64,000 nt of DNA from the NCBI RefSeq assembly GCF_900187565.1, contig NZ_FYED01000010.1, forward strand, positions 186,001 through 250,000. Direction: 5' to 3'. The stretch is from Pseudomonas sp. Irchel 3A7. Its GTDB lineage: Bacteria > Pseudomonadota > Gammaproteobacteria > Pseudomonadales > Pseudomonadaceae. Every line of letters starts with the position of its first letter. Position 1 is the stretch's first letter. The translations under genes were made by a program, and so were the position numbers. Under the pieces are notes generated by a model that was given only the letters and a program-made list of their open reading frames with translations, had not been told where the DNA came from and did no database searches. This document shows positions 7,344-15,468 of this stretch, one piece after another.

Positions 7344-8594
7344 ATGTATGAGGTAAAACAATCTTGCCGCGGGCTCGGTATGGCCGGTGTATTGGGAATG
7401 ATCTGTTCGCCATTGACGGCACAGGCCGATGTCATTGATGACAGTCACTTCAAAGTGGATACGCGTAACTTCTACTTGCACCGTAACTACACCAATACCA
7501 ATGCGCCGGACTCTGAAGTGCACAGTTGGTCTCAGGGGTTCGATGCGCAGTTTACGTCCGGCTACACCGACACGGCCCTGGCCATCGGCCTTGATGTGGA
7601 TGCGCAGTATGCCGTGCGCCTGGATTCGTCGGGCAATGACGGCTCGCTGCCGTATAGCGTCAGCGACCGGCAGACGGCCGATGACTACAGTCGCGCCGGT
7701 GCAACCCTCAAGATGCGCTACAGCAAGACCGAGTTGAAAGTGGGTGACCTTCGCCCGCAACTGCCGGTAGCGTTCGATGACACCAGTCGGCAACTGGATA
7801 CGATCTATCAAGGGGCCGTGGTCGAGTCCAGGGAGGTCGATGGGTTGACACTGACCGGTGGCCGATTCTGGTCGGCCGTGACACGGGAGTCTTCCAATCA
7901 CGAGAAACTGTACAAGTTTGGCTCCACCGATAATCTCGACAGTGATGGCCTGGACTTTGGCGGCGCAACTTACGACATTACCAAAAACCTGCAAGCCAGT
8001 TATTTCTACGGGGTGCTGCACGATATTTATCAGCAGCATTATTTTGGCCTGATGCATATGGCCGACCTGGGTAATGGCTACAAACTGAAAACCGACTTGC
8101 GCTACTTCAATAACAATGAAGATGGCAATGCTTTAAACGGTGAGATCGACAACCGTTCCTACGGTGCCTTGTTCAGCTTGCTCAAAGGCGCCCACATGTT
8201 TGGCCTCAGTTACCAGCGCATGCTCGGTGACAGCGTATTCCCCACGATGAACGGTTACATACCGCAACCTTACCTGGTGCACTGGTCGTCCCTCGGGTTT
8301 GTCCGTCCGGATGAAAGGTCCTGGGGCGCGCGCTACAGCTATGACTTTGCCGGGATGGGCGTGCCGGGGCTCAAGCTCTACACCCGCTATATCAAGGGTA
8401 CCGATTGGGACCGTGGCGCCAACCTGAGCGACAACCAGGAAAGCGAACGCTTTCTGGGGCTCAGCTACGTGGTGCAGAGCGGGGCGCTGCAAGGCCTGGG
8501 GCTGGACCTGCGCAACATCGACGTGAAACAGAAGTACGGCTACGACTACAACGAATTCCGTTTTGCCACGACTTACACCTGGAAGTTCTGGTAA
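7344..8594 (+). CDS. OprD-family outer-membrane porin
   Basis: This 416-residue protein starts after GGAGAAG and has a signal peptide ending PLTAQA before D. The mature part alternates in beta-strand fashion and ends in aromatic FW (TTYTWKFW), as outer-membrane barrels do. The pattern DDSHFKVDTRNFYLHRNY near the mature N-terminus, GGRFWSAVTRESSNHEKLY in the middle and GLSYVVQSGALQGLGLDLRN near the end mark the OprD (substrate-specific porin) family. OprD members admit small organic acids or basic amino acids. Placed before an MFS carrier and opine-dehydrogenase-like enzyme, it probably brings in the same substrate; which one cannot be seen. Confidence 0.93.
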   Translation: MYEVKQSCRGLGMAGVLGMICSPLTAQADVIDDSHFKVDTRNFYLHRNYTNTNAPDSEVHSWSQGFDAQFTSGYTDTALAIGLDVDAQYAVRLDSSGNDGSLPYSVSDRQTADDYSRAGATLKMRYSKTELKVGDLRPQLPVAFDDTSRQLDTIYQGAVVESREVDGLTLTGGRFWSAVTRESSNHEKLYKFGSTDNLDSDGLDFGGATYDITKNLQASYFYGVLHDIYQQHYFGLMHMADLGNGYKLKTDLRYFNNNEDGNALNGEIDNRSYGALFSLLKGAHMFGLSYQRMLGDSVFPTMNGYIPQPYLVHWSSLGFVRPDERSWGARYSYDFAGMGVPGLKLYTRYIKGTDWDRGANLSDNQESERFLGLSYVVQSGALQGLGLDLRNIDVKQKYGYDYNEFRFATTYTWKFW

Positions 8595-8595
8595 A

Positions 8596-8656
8596 CCCAC
8601 CCGACGTTTGACCCCATAACAATAAGAGGCCTGACCATGCGTGAACCCTTTGTCCT
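8596..8656 (+). repeat. Leader repeat B with CA motif and short ORF
   Basis: This is the second copy of the leader at 7151. AACAATAA (8618-8625) fits the AANAANAA Hfq/Crc motif, AGAGG precedes ATG 8637, and the resulting 24-codon ORF stops at 8711, overlapping ATG 8708 of the MFS frame as ATGA. Translation of the short ORF could therefore be coupled to the transporter. Confidence 0.65.
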
Positions 8657-8737
8657 TTGCATCTGCCCCGCAACTTTCCAGTCGTTGTTCTGCGCACCGC
8701 TACGCGCATGAGCGGATTCCAAGAGGAGCAAACACTA

Positions 8738-10096
8738 GTGAATATCCAGGTCGATAACGCGGTCCTGCAGCAGCAGAAGAAAACCTACATCTACGAGTGG
8801 TACGTGGTCGGCCTGTGCATGATCGCCTACATCTTTTCCTTTGTGGATCGGCAGATCCTGGCGTTGATGATCGAGCCGATCAAAGCCGACCTGCAGATCA
8901 GCGACACCCAGTTCAGTCTGCTGCACGGATTGGCCTTTTCGTTGTTCTACGCCTTCATGGGCATGCCCATCGCCTATCTGGCCGACCGCTTCTCAAGGCC
9001 GAAGATCATCGCCGTCGGCGTCGTGTTCTGGAGCCTGGCGACGGCTGCCTGCGGCCTGAGCAAGAACTTCCTGCACATGTTCCTCGCCCGCATTGGCGTC
9101 GGCGTCGGTGAAGCGGCCCTGTCACCCTCGGCCTACTCGATGTTCAGCGACATGTTCCCCAAGGAAAAACTCGGCCGCGCAGTGGGCATCTACTCGATCG
9201 GCTCGTTCGTCGGTGGTGGTCTGGCTTTCCTGGTCGGCGGTTATGTGATCGCGATGCTCAAGGACATGAACACCATCGAGGTCGCCTTCCTCGGCGCGAT
9301 GAAGGCCTGGCAGCTGGCGTTCTTCATTGTCGGTCTGCCCGGTATCGTGGTCGGCCTGTTGATCTGGCTTACCGTGCGTGACCCTGCGCGCAAAGGCCTG
9401 CAGGTCGATGCCCAGGGAAGGGCCAGGAAGGTCGCGTTGGGCGACGGCTTTCGTTTCCTGGGTCGTCACCGTGCCACCTTCACCTGCCATTACCTGGGCT
9501 TTTCGTTCTATGCCATGGTCCTGTTCTGCATGATGAGCTGGAGCCCGGCGTTGTATATCCGCAAGTTCGGCCTGACGCCGGTAGAGGCGGGCTACATGCT
9601 GGGCACCGTGCTGTTGCTGGCCAACACCGCCGGGGTGCTGTTCGGTGGATGGCTCACCGACTACCTGGCCAAGCAAGGCCATCAGGACGCCGCCATGCGC
9701 ACTGGCGTCATCGGTGCCCTGGGCATGGTGGTGCCCGCCGTGCTGTTCCCGCAGGTGGATCAACTGTGGCTGTCAGTGACACTGTTGGTGCCGGCGATGT
9801 TCTTCGCCTCGTTCCCGATGCCGGCGTCCACGGCGGCGATGCAAATCCTCGCGCCGAACCAGGTGCGCGCCCAGGTCTCGGCGGTGTTCTTGCTGATCAG
9901 CAATCTGCTGGGCCTGGGTCTGGGGACCACGCTGGTGGCGCTGTTGACCGACCGCTACTTCGGATCGCCCGCGGCGGTGGGGTCGTCGATGTCGCTGGTG
10001 ATCGCCGGCGCGTCGGCATTGACCGTGCTGCTGCTCTGGCGTGGTTGCCACCGTTTCCGCGAAAGCTATGCCCGGGAGTACCCGGGCCTGGCTTGA
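8738..10096 (+). CDS. MFS transporter, Spinster-type
   Basis: This 452-residue carrier has about 12 membrane helices. Its N-terminal block IFSFVDRQILALMIEPIKAD and YLADRFSRPKIIAVGV (motif A loop between helices 2 and 3) are characteristic of Spinster-like MFS proteins common in catabolic clusters. GTG 8738 is preferred because AAGAGGAG ends nine bases upstream; ATG 8708 is an in-frame alternative that overlaps the stop of the leader ORF. It follows the OprD porin and precedes the AraC regulator, so it is the likely inner-membrane step for the same substrate. Crc/Hfq control through the leader motif is likely. Confidence 0.9.
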   Translation: MNIQVDNAVLQQQKKTYIYEWYVVGLCMIAYIFSFVDRQILALMIEPIKADLQISDTQFSLLHGLAFSLFYAFMGMPIAYLADRFSRPKIIAVGVVFWSLATAACGLSKNFLHMFLARIGVGVGEAALSPSAYSMFSDMFPKEKLGRAVGIYSIGSFVGGGLAFLVGGYVIAMLKDMNTIEVAFLGAMKAWQLAFFIVGLPGIVVGLLIWLTVRDPARKGLQVDAQGRARKVALGDGFRFLGRHRATFTCHYLGFSFYAMVLFCMMSWSPALYIRKFGLTPVEAGYMLGTVLLLANTAGVLFGGWLTDYLAKQGHQDAAMRTGVIGALGMVVPAVLFPQVDQLWLSVTLLVPAMFFASFPMPASTAAMQILAPNQVRAQVSAVFLLISNLLGLGLGTTLVALLTDRYFGSPAAVGSSMSLVIAGASALTVLLLWRGCHRFRESYAREYPGLA

Positions 10097-10123
10097 TTGG
10101 TCATAGTCCACGATCGGCGCGCG

Positions 10124-10153
10124 GGCCTCGCTCCTGTTGAAGGGAGCGGGGCC
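10124..10153 (+). terminator. Stem-loop between MFS and AraC genes
   Basis: GGCCTCGCTCC (10124-10134) pairs with GGAGCGGGGCC (10143-10153) with a single G-T wobble. No T-run follows, so it may be an attenuator or a processing site rather than a complete intrinsic terminator. Confidence 0.4.
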
Positions 10154-10181
10154 TGTGTGCTCCAGATCAGGAGAAGCCCTG

Positions 10182-11156
10182 ATGTTGAATGACGTACACC
10201 TGCTCGAACGGCACAGCCTGCTCAGCTCGGCCGATTACCGCGAGATCAAGGACAAGGTCAGCCACTACCTGTGCCCGCACAGTTTCAATGTGCTGCGTGA
10301 CGAGCCGATCCATACCCGGCTCAACGGCGTATTCTTCGGTGATTCGGCGCTGCTCGACCTGCGCTATGGCGCGCCGGTGGAGATCACCATCGACGACATT
10401 GCCGATCAGTACCTGTTTCGCATTACCTTGCAGGGGCAGTGCGAGGTGGCCCACGGGCGGCGCAGCGCGGCCATGCAGTCAGGCTACTTGAGCGTTTCCT
10501 CGCCGTTCGCGCAAAGCCGCATCGTCACCGATGGGCAGTGCCGCAACCTGATCCTGCGCGTCGACCGTGATGCTCTGGAGACGCAACTGCAACACCTGCT
10601 CGGCCGCAGCCTGCGGCAGTCGGTGATCTTTGATGTCAGCGTCGACCACCTGGGCGCCGGCGTCGTCAGCCTCTATCACACCCTGGACTATATCTGTCGG
10701 CTTTACGGCAGCGGGGTGGACGGTTCGCGCCTGGCCGGCGGCCTGTCCGAATACCTGATGCAACTGCTGCTCACTCAATTGCCGCACAACTACTCGGCGG
10801 ATCTTTTGATCGATACGCGTGCGCCGCTGCCGCATCACGTGAAAAAGGCCCGTGACTACATCGAGGAACACCTCGACGAACCCATCAGCCTGACGACCTT
10901 GAGCGGATTGTGTGGTGTCTCGGTGCGCACCTTGCAGAATGGCTTCAACCAGTTCCTCCAGCAGGCGCCGGTCGAATACATCCGCGACCGTCGTCTGGCG
11001 GTGATCCACGAGTCGCTGAAGCACGGCAGGGCCGGTGAAACCGTCACCGATATCCTGTTGCGTCACGGCATCAACAGCTTCGGGCATTTCTCCAGCGCCT
11101 ATCGACAACGCTATGGCTGTCTGCCGTCGGACACCCTGCGCCGACGCAAGCATTGA
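10182..11156 (+). CDS. AraC-family transcriptional regulator
   Basis: The protein has 324 residues. The N-terminal 180 form an AraC-binding-like cupin domain (ITLQGQCEVAHGRRSAAMQSGYLSVSSPF), the kind that senses a small molecule. The C-terminal 100 hold two helix-turn-helices (ISLTTLSGLCGVSVRTLQNGF and DILLRHGINSFGHFSSAYRQRYG). ATG 10182 follows AGGAG by eight bases; the longer reading from 10137 lacks such a site. It sits between the porin/MFS genes and the dehydrogenase pair, with CTGCGCAAT direct repeats starting a few bases after its stop and again upstream of the porin, so it is the likely activator of both. Confidence 0.92.
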   Translation: MLNDVHLLERHSLLSSADYREIKDKVSHYLCPHSFNVLRDEPIHTRLNGVFFGDSALLDLRYGAPVEITIDDIADQYLFRITLQGQCEVAHGRRSAAMQSGYLSVSSPFAQSRIVTDGQCRNLILRVDRDALETQLQHLLGRSLRQSVIFDVSVDHLGAGVVSLYHTLDYICRLYGSGVDGSRLAGGLSEYLMQLLLTQLPHNYSADLLIDTRAPLPHHVKKARDYIEEHLDEPISLTTLSGLCGVSVRTLQNGFNQFLQQAPVEYIRDRRLAVIHESLKHGRAGETVTDILLRHGINSFGHFSSAYRQRYGCLPSDTLRRRKH

Positions 11157-11161
11157 GACGG

Positions 11162-11190
11162 CTGCGCAATCCGTCAGTCGGCTGCGCAAT
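11162..11190 (+). promoter_or_regulatory. CTGCGCAAT direct-repeat site, copy 2
   Basis: CTGCGCAAT at 11162-11170 and 11182-11190, period 20 bases, with AGTCGG between. GGCGGTGC follows at 11204, as in copy 1, about 50 bases before the opine-dehydrogenase-like start. The likely binder is the AraC protein encoded immediately upstream. Confidence 0.6.
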
Positions 11191-11251
11191 CGGAGGAGTC
11201 TGTGGCGGTGCGGCTCGATAGCATCGAGTCTCTTACAAGAGGAGCATCTCC

Positions 11252-12358
11252 ATGAAGATTACCGTGCTGGGTGGTGGACACGGCTGTTACGCCGCTGCTG
11301 TCGAAATGGCTGAAAAGGGGCACCCGACCCGCCTGTGGCGTCGAGACAGCGCCGCGCTCAAAGCGCTGCTGGCCATCGGCAGCCTGACCATCAAGGACTA
11401 TCAAGGCACCCGCACGTTGTCCGTGGGGCAGGAGGGCGACAACCTGTCGTTCACCGACGATCTGGCCGAAGCCCTGGGCGACGCGCAACTGGTGATCATC
11501 CCGCTCCCGTCGACCTCCCACGAAGACCTGGCCAGGCACGTGGCGCCGCACCTTCGCGACGGGCAGGTGGTATTCCTGCCGCCGGGCACCTTCGGCAGTT
11601 TCGTGTTCGCCAAGGCCATGGCCGATGCGGGCAACCAGAGCAAGGTCGCTTTCGCTGAAACCGGTACGCTGCCCTACCTGGTCCGCAAACACGGCGCCAG
11701 CGACCTGGTGATCAGCGGCTACGCCACCCGCCTGCCGACCGGTGTGTTTCCCGGCAACCTGTCCGAACACGCTTTCGCGGTACTGCGTGAAGCCTACCCG
11801 AGCGTGGAGCCGATTGAAGACGCCCTGAGCGGTGCGTTGATGAACGCAGGCCCTATCATTCACCCGCCGCTGATCATGATGAACGCAGGTCCCCTGGAGC
11901 ATTTCGAGGCCTGGGACATTCACAACGAAGGCACCCAACCATCGATTCGTCGTGTGACCAACCAGCTCGATGCCGAACGTATGGCTGTGCGCGAGGCACT
12001 GACCTACGGTGCGCCGCACTTTCCCCTGGCCGACCACTACAACACCACAGAAGGCGATGAGTGGATGTACGGTCGCGGTGCCCATGGCAAGCTGACCGAC
12101 AGCGGTGACTGGCGCGAAGATATCGACCTGCAGAAACATCGCTACATGCTCGAAGACACCCGCCTGGGCCTGTCATTCCTGGTGTCCGTCGGCCGCTGGG
12201 CCGGTGTGCCGACCCCAGTGGCGCAGGGCCTGCTGAGCATCGCCTCGGTTGTCGCCGGTCGTGATCTCTACGCCGAAGGCCGCACGCTGGAGAACCTGGG
12301 GCTGGCCGAGCTCGACCGGGTGCAAATGACCGAGCTTCTCTCCAGAGGCTTCAACTGA
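11252..12358 (+). CDS. Opine/octopine dehydrogenase-family NAD(P) enzyme
   Basis: This 368-residue protein has an N-terminal Rossmann fold (GGGHGCYAAAVEMAEKGH) and an all-helical C-terminal domain of the octopine/nopaline dehydrogenase family (AGPLEHFEAWDIHNEGTQPS, with the conserved His and the following helix SIRRVTNQLDAERMAVREAL). Such enzymes interconvert an N-(carboxyalkyl) amino acid and an amino acid plus oxo acid using NAD(P)H. GAGGAG precedes the ATG. Its stop overlaps the start of the next dehydrogenase by one base, so the two are translationally coupled. With a porin, carrier and AraC regulator it probably serves catabolism of an opine-like or related N-substituted compound; the substrate is not known. 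Confidence 0.85.
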   Translation: MKITVLGGGHGCYAAAVEMAEKGHPTRLWRRDSAALKALLAIGSLTIKDYQGTRTLSVGQEGDNLSFTDDLAEALGDAQLVIIPLPSTSHEDLARHVAPHLRDGQVVFLPPGTFGSFVFAKAMADAGNQSKVAFAETGTLPYLVRKHGASDLVISGYATRLPTGVFPGNLSEHAFAVLREAYPSVEPIEDALSGALMNAGPIIHPPLIMMNAGPLEHFEAWDIHNEGTQPSIRRVTNQLDAERMAVREALTYGAPHFPLADHYNTTEGDEWMYGRGAHGKLTDSGDWREDIDLQKHRYMLEDTRLGLSFLVSVGRWAGVPTPVAQGLLSIASVVAGRDLYAEGRTLENLGLAELDRVQMTELLSRGFN

Positions 12359-13356
12359 TGAACGCCGCGCTGCCCAACGTCAGCGTGGTTGGCGCCGGCC
12401 GGATGGGCGAGGGCATTGCCCTGGCGTTCATCCATGCGGGCCTGCCGGTCACCCTCATCGACATCAAGGATCGCGCCGAGGATGAGCGGCACGGCTACTT
12501 CGAGCGTGTGCGAAACAACATCCGCAGCGAACTTCAGACGCTGGCAGCCCTGGGCGTGCTTGAGCCGGAACAGGCGGACATCGCGATCACCCGGCTGACG
12601 CTGCAAAGCAGATCCCAGGCCGCAGAGGCATTGCGCCTGTGCGACCTGGTGTTCGAAGCGGTGCCGGAGATCATCGCGGTCAAGCAGCAGACCTTCGCCT
12701 GGGTCAGCGCGCATGTCCCGGCATCGACCATCATCGCGTCGACCACCTCAACGTTCCTGGTCACCGAGTTGAGCGAAATGGTCAGCACGCCTGCGCGCTT
12801 CGTCAATGCACACTGGCTCAATCCAGCGTACCTGATGCCGTTGGTGGAAGTCAGCCGCAGCGATGCCACCTGCCCGCAGGTGGTCGAACGACTGCTGCAA
12901 CTGCTTAAACGGATCGGTAAGGTACCGGTGGTGTGCAGTCCGGTGGCGGGCTACATCGTGCCGCGCATCCAGGCGTTGGTCATGAACGAAGCCGCGCGGA
13001 TGGTGGAAGAGGGCGTGGCCAGCGCCGAAGATATCGATACCGCGGTGCGTGTCGGCTTCGGGTTGCGCTTCTCGGTGCTGGGCCTGCTTGAATTCATCGA
13101 TTGGGGCGGCGGCGACATTTTGTACTACGCCTCGCGCTACCTCAGTGGCGCGCTGTCACCGCGCTTCGAATCGCCACAGGTGATCGCCGACAACATGCAA
13201 AACGGTCGCAATGGCCTGCGCGATGGCCAGGGCTTCTACGACTACCGCGACCTCGACGTGGAAGCCTACAAGCAGCAGCGTCTCGGCGACTTTGTCCGCA
13301 AACTGGAGTTGTCGGGATTGACGCCGGCATTCGATGGCGCCTTGAGGCAGCCGTAA
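12358..13356 (+). CDS. 3-hydroxyacyl-CoA dehydrogenase-family enzyme (carnitine-DH-like)
   Basis: The protein has 332 residues and the two-domain 3HCDH layout: Rossmann motif GAGRMGEGIALAF, acidic turn ending strand 2 (TLIDIKD), the HWLNP active-site block with the catalytic His and Asn, and the helical C-terminal domain (GYIVPRIQALVMNEAARMVEEGV, GLGLRF-like segment, DGQGFYDY). Size and divergence place it with single-function members such as L-carnitine or L-gulonate dehydrogenases rather than FadB. It is coupled to the opine-dehydrogenase-like gene by a one-base overlap. The likely role is NAD-dependent oxidation of a hydroxy acid or hydroxyacyl-CoA made in the same pathway. Confidence 0.85.
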   Translation: MNAALPNVSVVGAGRMGEGIALAFIHAGLPVTLIDIKDRAEDERHGYFERVRNNIRSELQTLAALGVLEPEQADIAITRLTLQSRSQAAEALRLCDLVFEAVPEIIAVKQQTFAWVSAHVPASTIIASTTSTFLVTELSEMVSTPARFVNAHWLNPAYLMPLVEVSRSDATCPQVVERLLQLLKRIGKVPVVCSPVAGYIVPRIQALVMNEAARMVEEGVASAEDIDTAVRVGFGLRFSVLGLLEFIDWGGGDILYYASRYLSGALSPRFESPQVIADNMQNGRNGLRDGQGFYDYRDLDVEAYKQQRLGDFVRKLELSGLTPAFDGALRQP

Positions 13357-13385
13357 GCGGATGCCTGCAGAACCTGCGCAAAACC

Positions 13386-13593
13386 TGTGGGAGCGGAGTG
13401 CTGTTCACTTAAGAGAATCTTGAGTCTTACCAATCCTTGTGGCGAGCGAGCTTGCTCGCGTAGGGCTGCGCAGCGGCCCCAAAAACCTGACAACCATCGC
13501 GATTTTTGTGAGTGCTACGCACTCAAGCGGGAGTGAACTCCCTCGCCACAGATTTCTTGTTTGCCTGAAAATTATCTGAAGTGAACAGCATTT
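13386..13593. mobile_element. MITE-like nested palindromic element, copy 1
   Basis: This 208-base non-coding unit has near its ends TGCTGTTCACTT and the complement AAGTGAACAGCA. Inside them lies a second perfect pair, TGTGGCGAG and CTCGCCACA, and inside that are REP-like GCGAGCGAGCTTGCTCGCG and the hairpin GAGTGCTACGCACTC. It has no protein. The nested symmetry and copy number fit a miniature inverted-repeat element built on REP sequence. Confidence 0.7.
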
Positions 13594-13696
13594 CTGTGGG
13601 AGCGAGCCTGCTCGCGAAAGACGCCCAGACAACGCGGTCATCCAGACAGTCCGCGTCATCGTTCACGACCATCGCGAGCAGGCTCGCTCCCACAGG
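13594..13696. repeat. REP doublet (REPIN)
   Basis: CTGTGGGAGCGAGCCTGCTC and the inverted mate ending GCTCGCTCCCACAG bracket about 55 bases that start GACGCCCAGACAACGCGG. It separates MITE-like copies 1 and 2. Confidence 0.88.
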
Positions 13697-13711
13697 TTTC
13701 GAGCAGGTCCC

Positions 13712-13918
13712 TGTGGGAGCGGAGTGCTGTTCACTTAAGAGAATCTTGAGTCTTACCAGTCCTTGTGGCGAGCGAGCTTGCTCGCGTAGGGCTGCACAGC
13801 GGCCCCAAAAACCTGACAACCATCGCGATTTTTGTGAGTGCTACGCACTCAAGCGGGAGTGAACTCCCTCGCCACAGATTTCTTGTTTGCCTGAAAATTA
13901 TCTGAAGTGAACAGCATT
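13712..13918. mobile_element. MITE-like nested palindromic element, copy 2
   Basis: This copy is nearly identical to the one at 13386 over its full 207 bases; differences are few, for example ACCAGTCC for ACCAATCC and CTGCACAG for CTGCGCAG. It abuts copy 3 with two bases between. Confidence 0.72.
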
Positions 13919-13920
13919 CC

Positions 13921-14127
13921 TGTAGGAGCGGAGTGCTGTTCACTTAAGAGAATCTTGAGTCTTGCCAATCCTTGTGGCGAGCGAGCTTGCTCGCGCAGGG
14001 CTGAGCAGCGGCCCCAAAAACCTGACAACCATCGCGATTTTTGTGAGTGCTACGCACTCAAGCGGGAGTGAACTCCCTCGCCACAGATTTCTTGTTTGCC
14101 TGAAAATTATCTGAAGTGAACAGCATT
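13921..14127. mobile_element. MITE-like nested palindromic element, copy 3
   Basis: The third copy starts TGTAGGAGCGGAGTGCTG. It carries small changes in the centre (CGCAGGGCTGAGCAGC) but both terminal pairs are intact. It is followed directly by a REP arm. Confidence 0.72.
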
Positions 14128-14128
14128 C

Positions 14129-14155
14129 CTGTGGGAGCGAGCCTGCTCGCGAAAG
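14129..14155. repeat. Single REP arm
   Basis: CTGTGGGAGCGAGCCTGCTC followed by GCGAAAG begins a REP doublet whose first half equals that at 13594. The inverted mate is missing; the sequence runs instead into the 3' end of the DUF1704 gene, so the right half was lost. Confidence 0.75.
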
Positions 14156-14190
14156 ACGCCCAGACAACGCGGTCATTCAGACCGCCCACA

Positions 14191-15468
14191 TCACCCCAGC
14201 GCACTGGCATCGCTTTCATGCTGGTCTGCAAAGGCCATGAACACGTCCAGATCGAGCACATCGAGATTGATGCGGGCGATAAAGGCGGAGAAGGCCAGGT
14301 TGGCGGCGAGCAACCGCAGGTCAGAGGCCCAGGCGGGTACGTAAGTAGGACCCTTGAGCCAGCCGCATTCGAACAATGGGGCAAGGCGCACCGTGTCCCC
14401 CAGGCTGAGGCGCCCGGCAAACAAATGCCCCACCAGATCCGGCCGGTTATCACGGATCGCAATGCGCAACAGCGTATGCACGCCAAGCATCCCCGTCAGA
14501 TAAGCAGCATCCTTGGTAAACGCCGAGCCACCCCGCAGGTCGGCGCCACGGAAAACCCGTTGCGTCGAGCGGAACGACTCCTCCTGGGACTGCCCACCCG
14601 CCAAAAAGCCTTCAAATACTTGAATGAAATCGGCGCCATCCAGCGCCTGCTGCACCGCAAGTACGCGCAGCGCCAGGCGCCGAAGACGGTTGATGTCCAT
14701 GCTCCCCGTAAACAGCTCGGCCAGAGTGGCAATACCCTCCTGCGTCTGGGTGGTGCGCGGCGCCCCCAGGCCCAGGCTTTTGAGGTTGGGTTGCAGCGCA
14801 CCGTTTTGCGCCGTGGCCACATGCACGAAAGCCTCGTGCTGCAACAACTGATGCTTGTCCAGCTCCGAAAACAGCGCGCTGGCCCGCAGGCGAATACGGC
14901 TCGCCCCGGCGATGGCCTTGGCGGCGAGGGTTGCATCGAGTACCACCTCGATCTGCCCCTCACCGAAGAACCGGTCCAACTCCGGTTGCATCCACGCGGC
15001 GAAGGCCTGCGCCGGAATATCCGCCCGAGTCGGCGGAATCCGCGCGCCGCCCAGCAAGGCGTCCGTGGTCTTGAGAAAGAAACGCGCCGCATCCAGCATG
15101 CTCAGCTTCTGATTGGTGTAGTAGAAGTCCGGCCGGCGGTACAACGCTGACGAATAATGAGTAAAGGCTGGCGTACCAATAGCACCGAGCATGCGACCGG
15201 CGGTGGCATAGCTGCGAGCGGTCATGGCGAGAAAATTGCCGGCCGGATGGCCTGGGTCGCAATAGGTGATGAAATCTTCCAGGGCGGCAATATCGGCGGT
15301 GTGATCGCGGGGCTGGAGTTCGACTTTGGGCAGCTGTGCACGCCCGGCACGCCAGTTTTTCAGGAAGGCTTCTTCGATGCCCTCGGGCCAGCTCAAGGCG
15401 TCCAGTACGCGGATCTTGCGGGTCAGGGTGGGTAGGGTGGCGTCGAGGTCGGCGAGGGAGGGGGGCAT
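14191..15468 (-). CDS. DUF1704 / MATCAP-like metallopeptidase (QEGLA-motif protein)
   Basis: This 425-residue protein carries an HExxxH motif (H211-E212 and H216, in HEAFVH) and, 28 residues after the second His, TQEGIA with E244, the motif that gave the family its 'QEGLA' name. The spacing suits a zinc site with E244 as third ligand, as in the eukaryotic MATCAP tubulin carboxypeptidases that share this fold family. The bacterial role is not known; some annotations mention flavohaemoglobin expression. ATG 15468 is used; a TTG at 15489 would add seven residues, and neither has a strong ribosome site. Stand-alone, leftward, with REP/MITE repeats at its 3' end. Confidence 0.85.
   Translation of the reverse strand: MPPSLADLDATLPTLTRKIRVLDALSWPEGIEEAFLKNWRAGRAQLPKVELQPRDHTADIAALEDFITYCDPGHPAGNFLAMTARSYATAGRMLGAIGTPAFTHYSSALYRRPDFYYTNQKLSMLDAARFFLKTTDALLGGARIPPTRADIPAQAFAAWMQPELDRFFGEGQIEVVLDATLAAKAIAGASRIRLRASALFSELDKHQLLQHEAFVHVATAQNGALQPNLKSLGLGAPRTTQTQEGIATLAELFTGSMDINRLRRLALRVLAVQQALDGADFIQVFEGFLAGGQSQEESFRSTQRVFRGADLRGGSAFTKDAAYLTGMLGVHTLLRIAIRDNRPDLVGHLFAGRLSLGDTVRLAPLFECGWLKGPTYVPAWASDLRLLAANLAFSAFIARINLDVLDLDVFMAFADQHESDASALG

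Noticed and set aside
13386..14157. CRISPR array
   Set aside because: The repeats are 207 bases long, internally palindromic, and two copies are nearly contiguous; there are no short spacers and no cas genes.
13405..14176. Several 70-140-codon minus-strand frames with repeated text such as the leucine/serine-rich 'LPLECVALTKIAMVVRFLGP'
   Set aside because: They are translations of the three palindromic repeat units; the shared text reflects the DNA repeat, and no ribosome site or conserved domain is seen.
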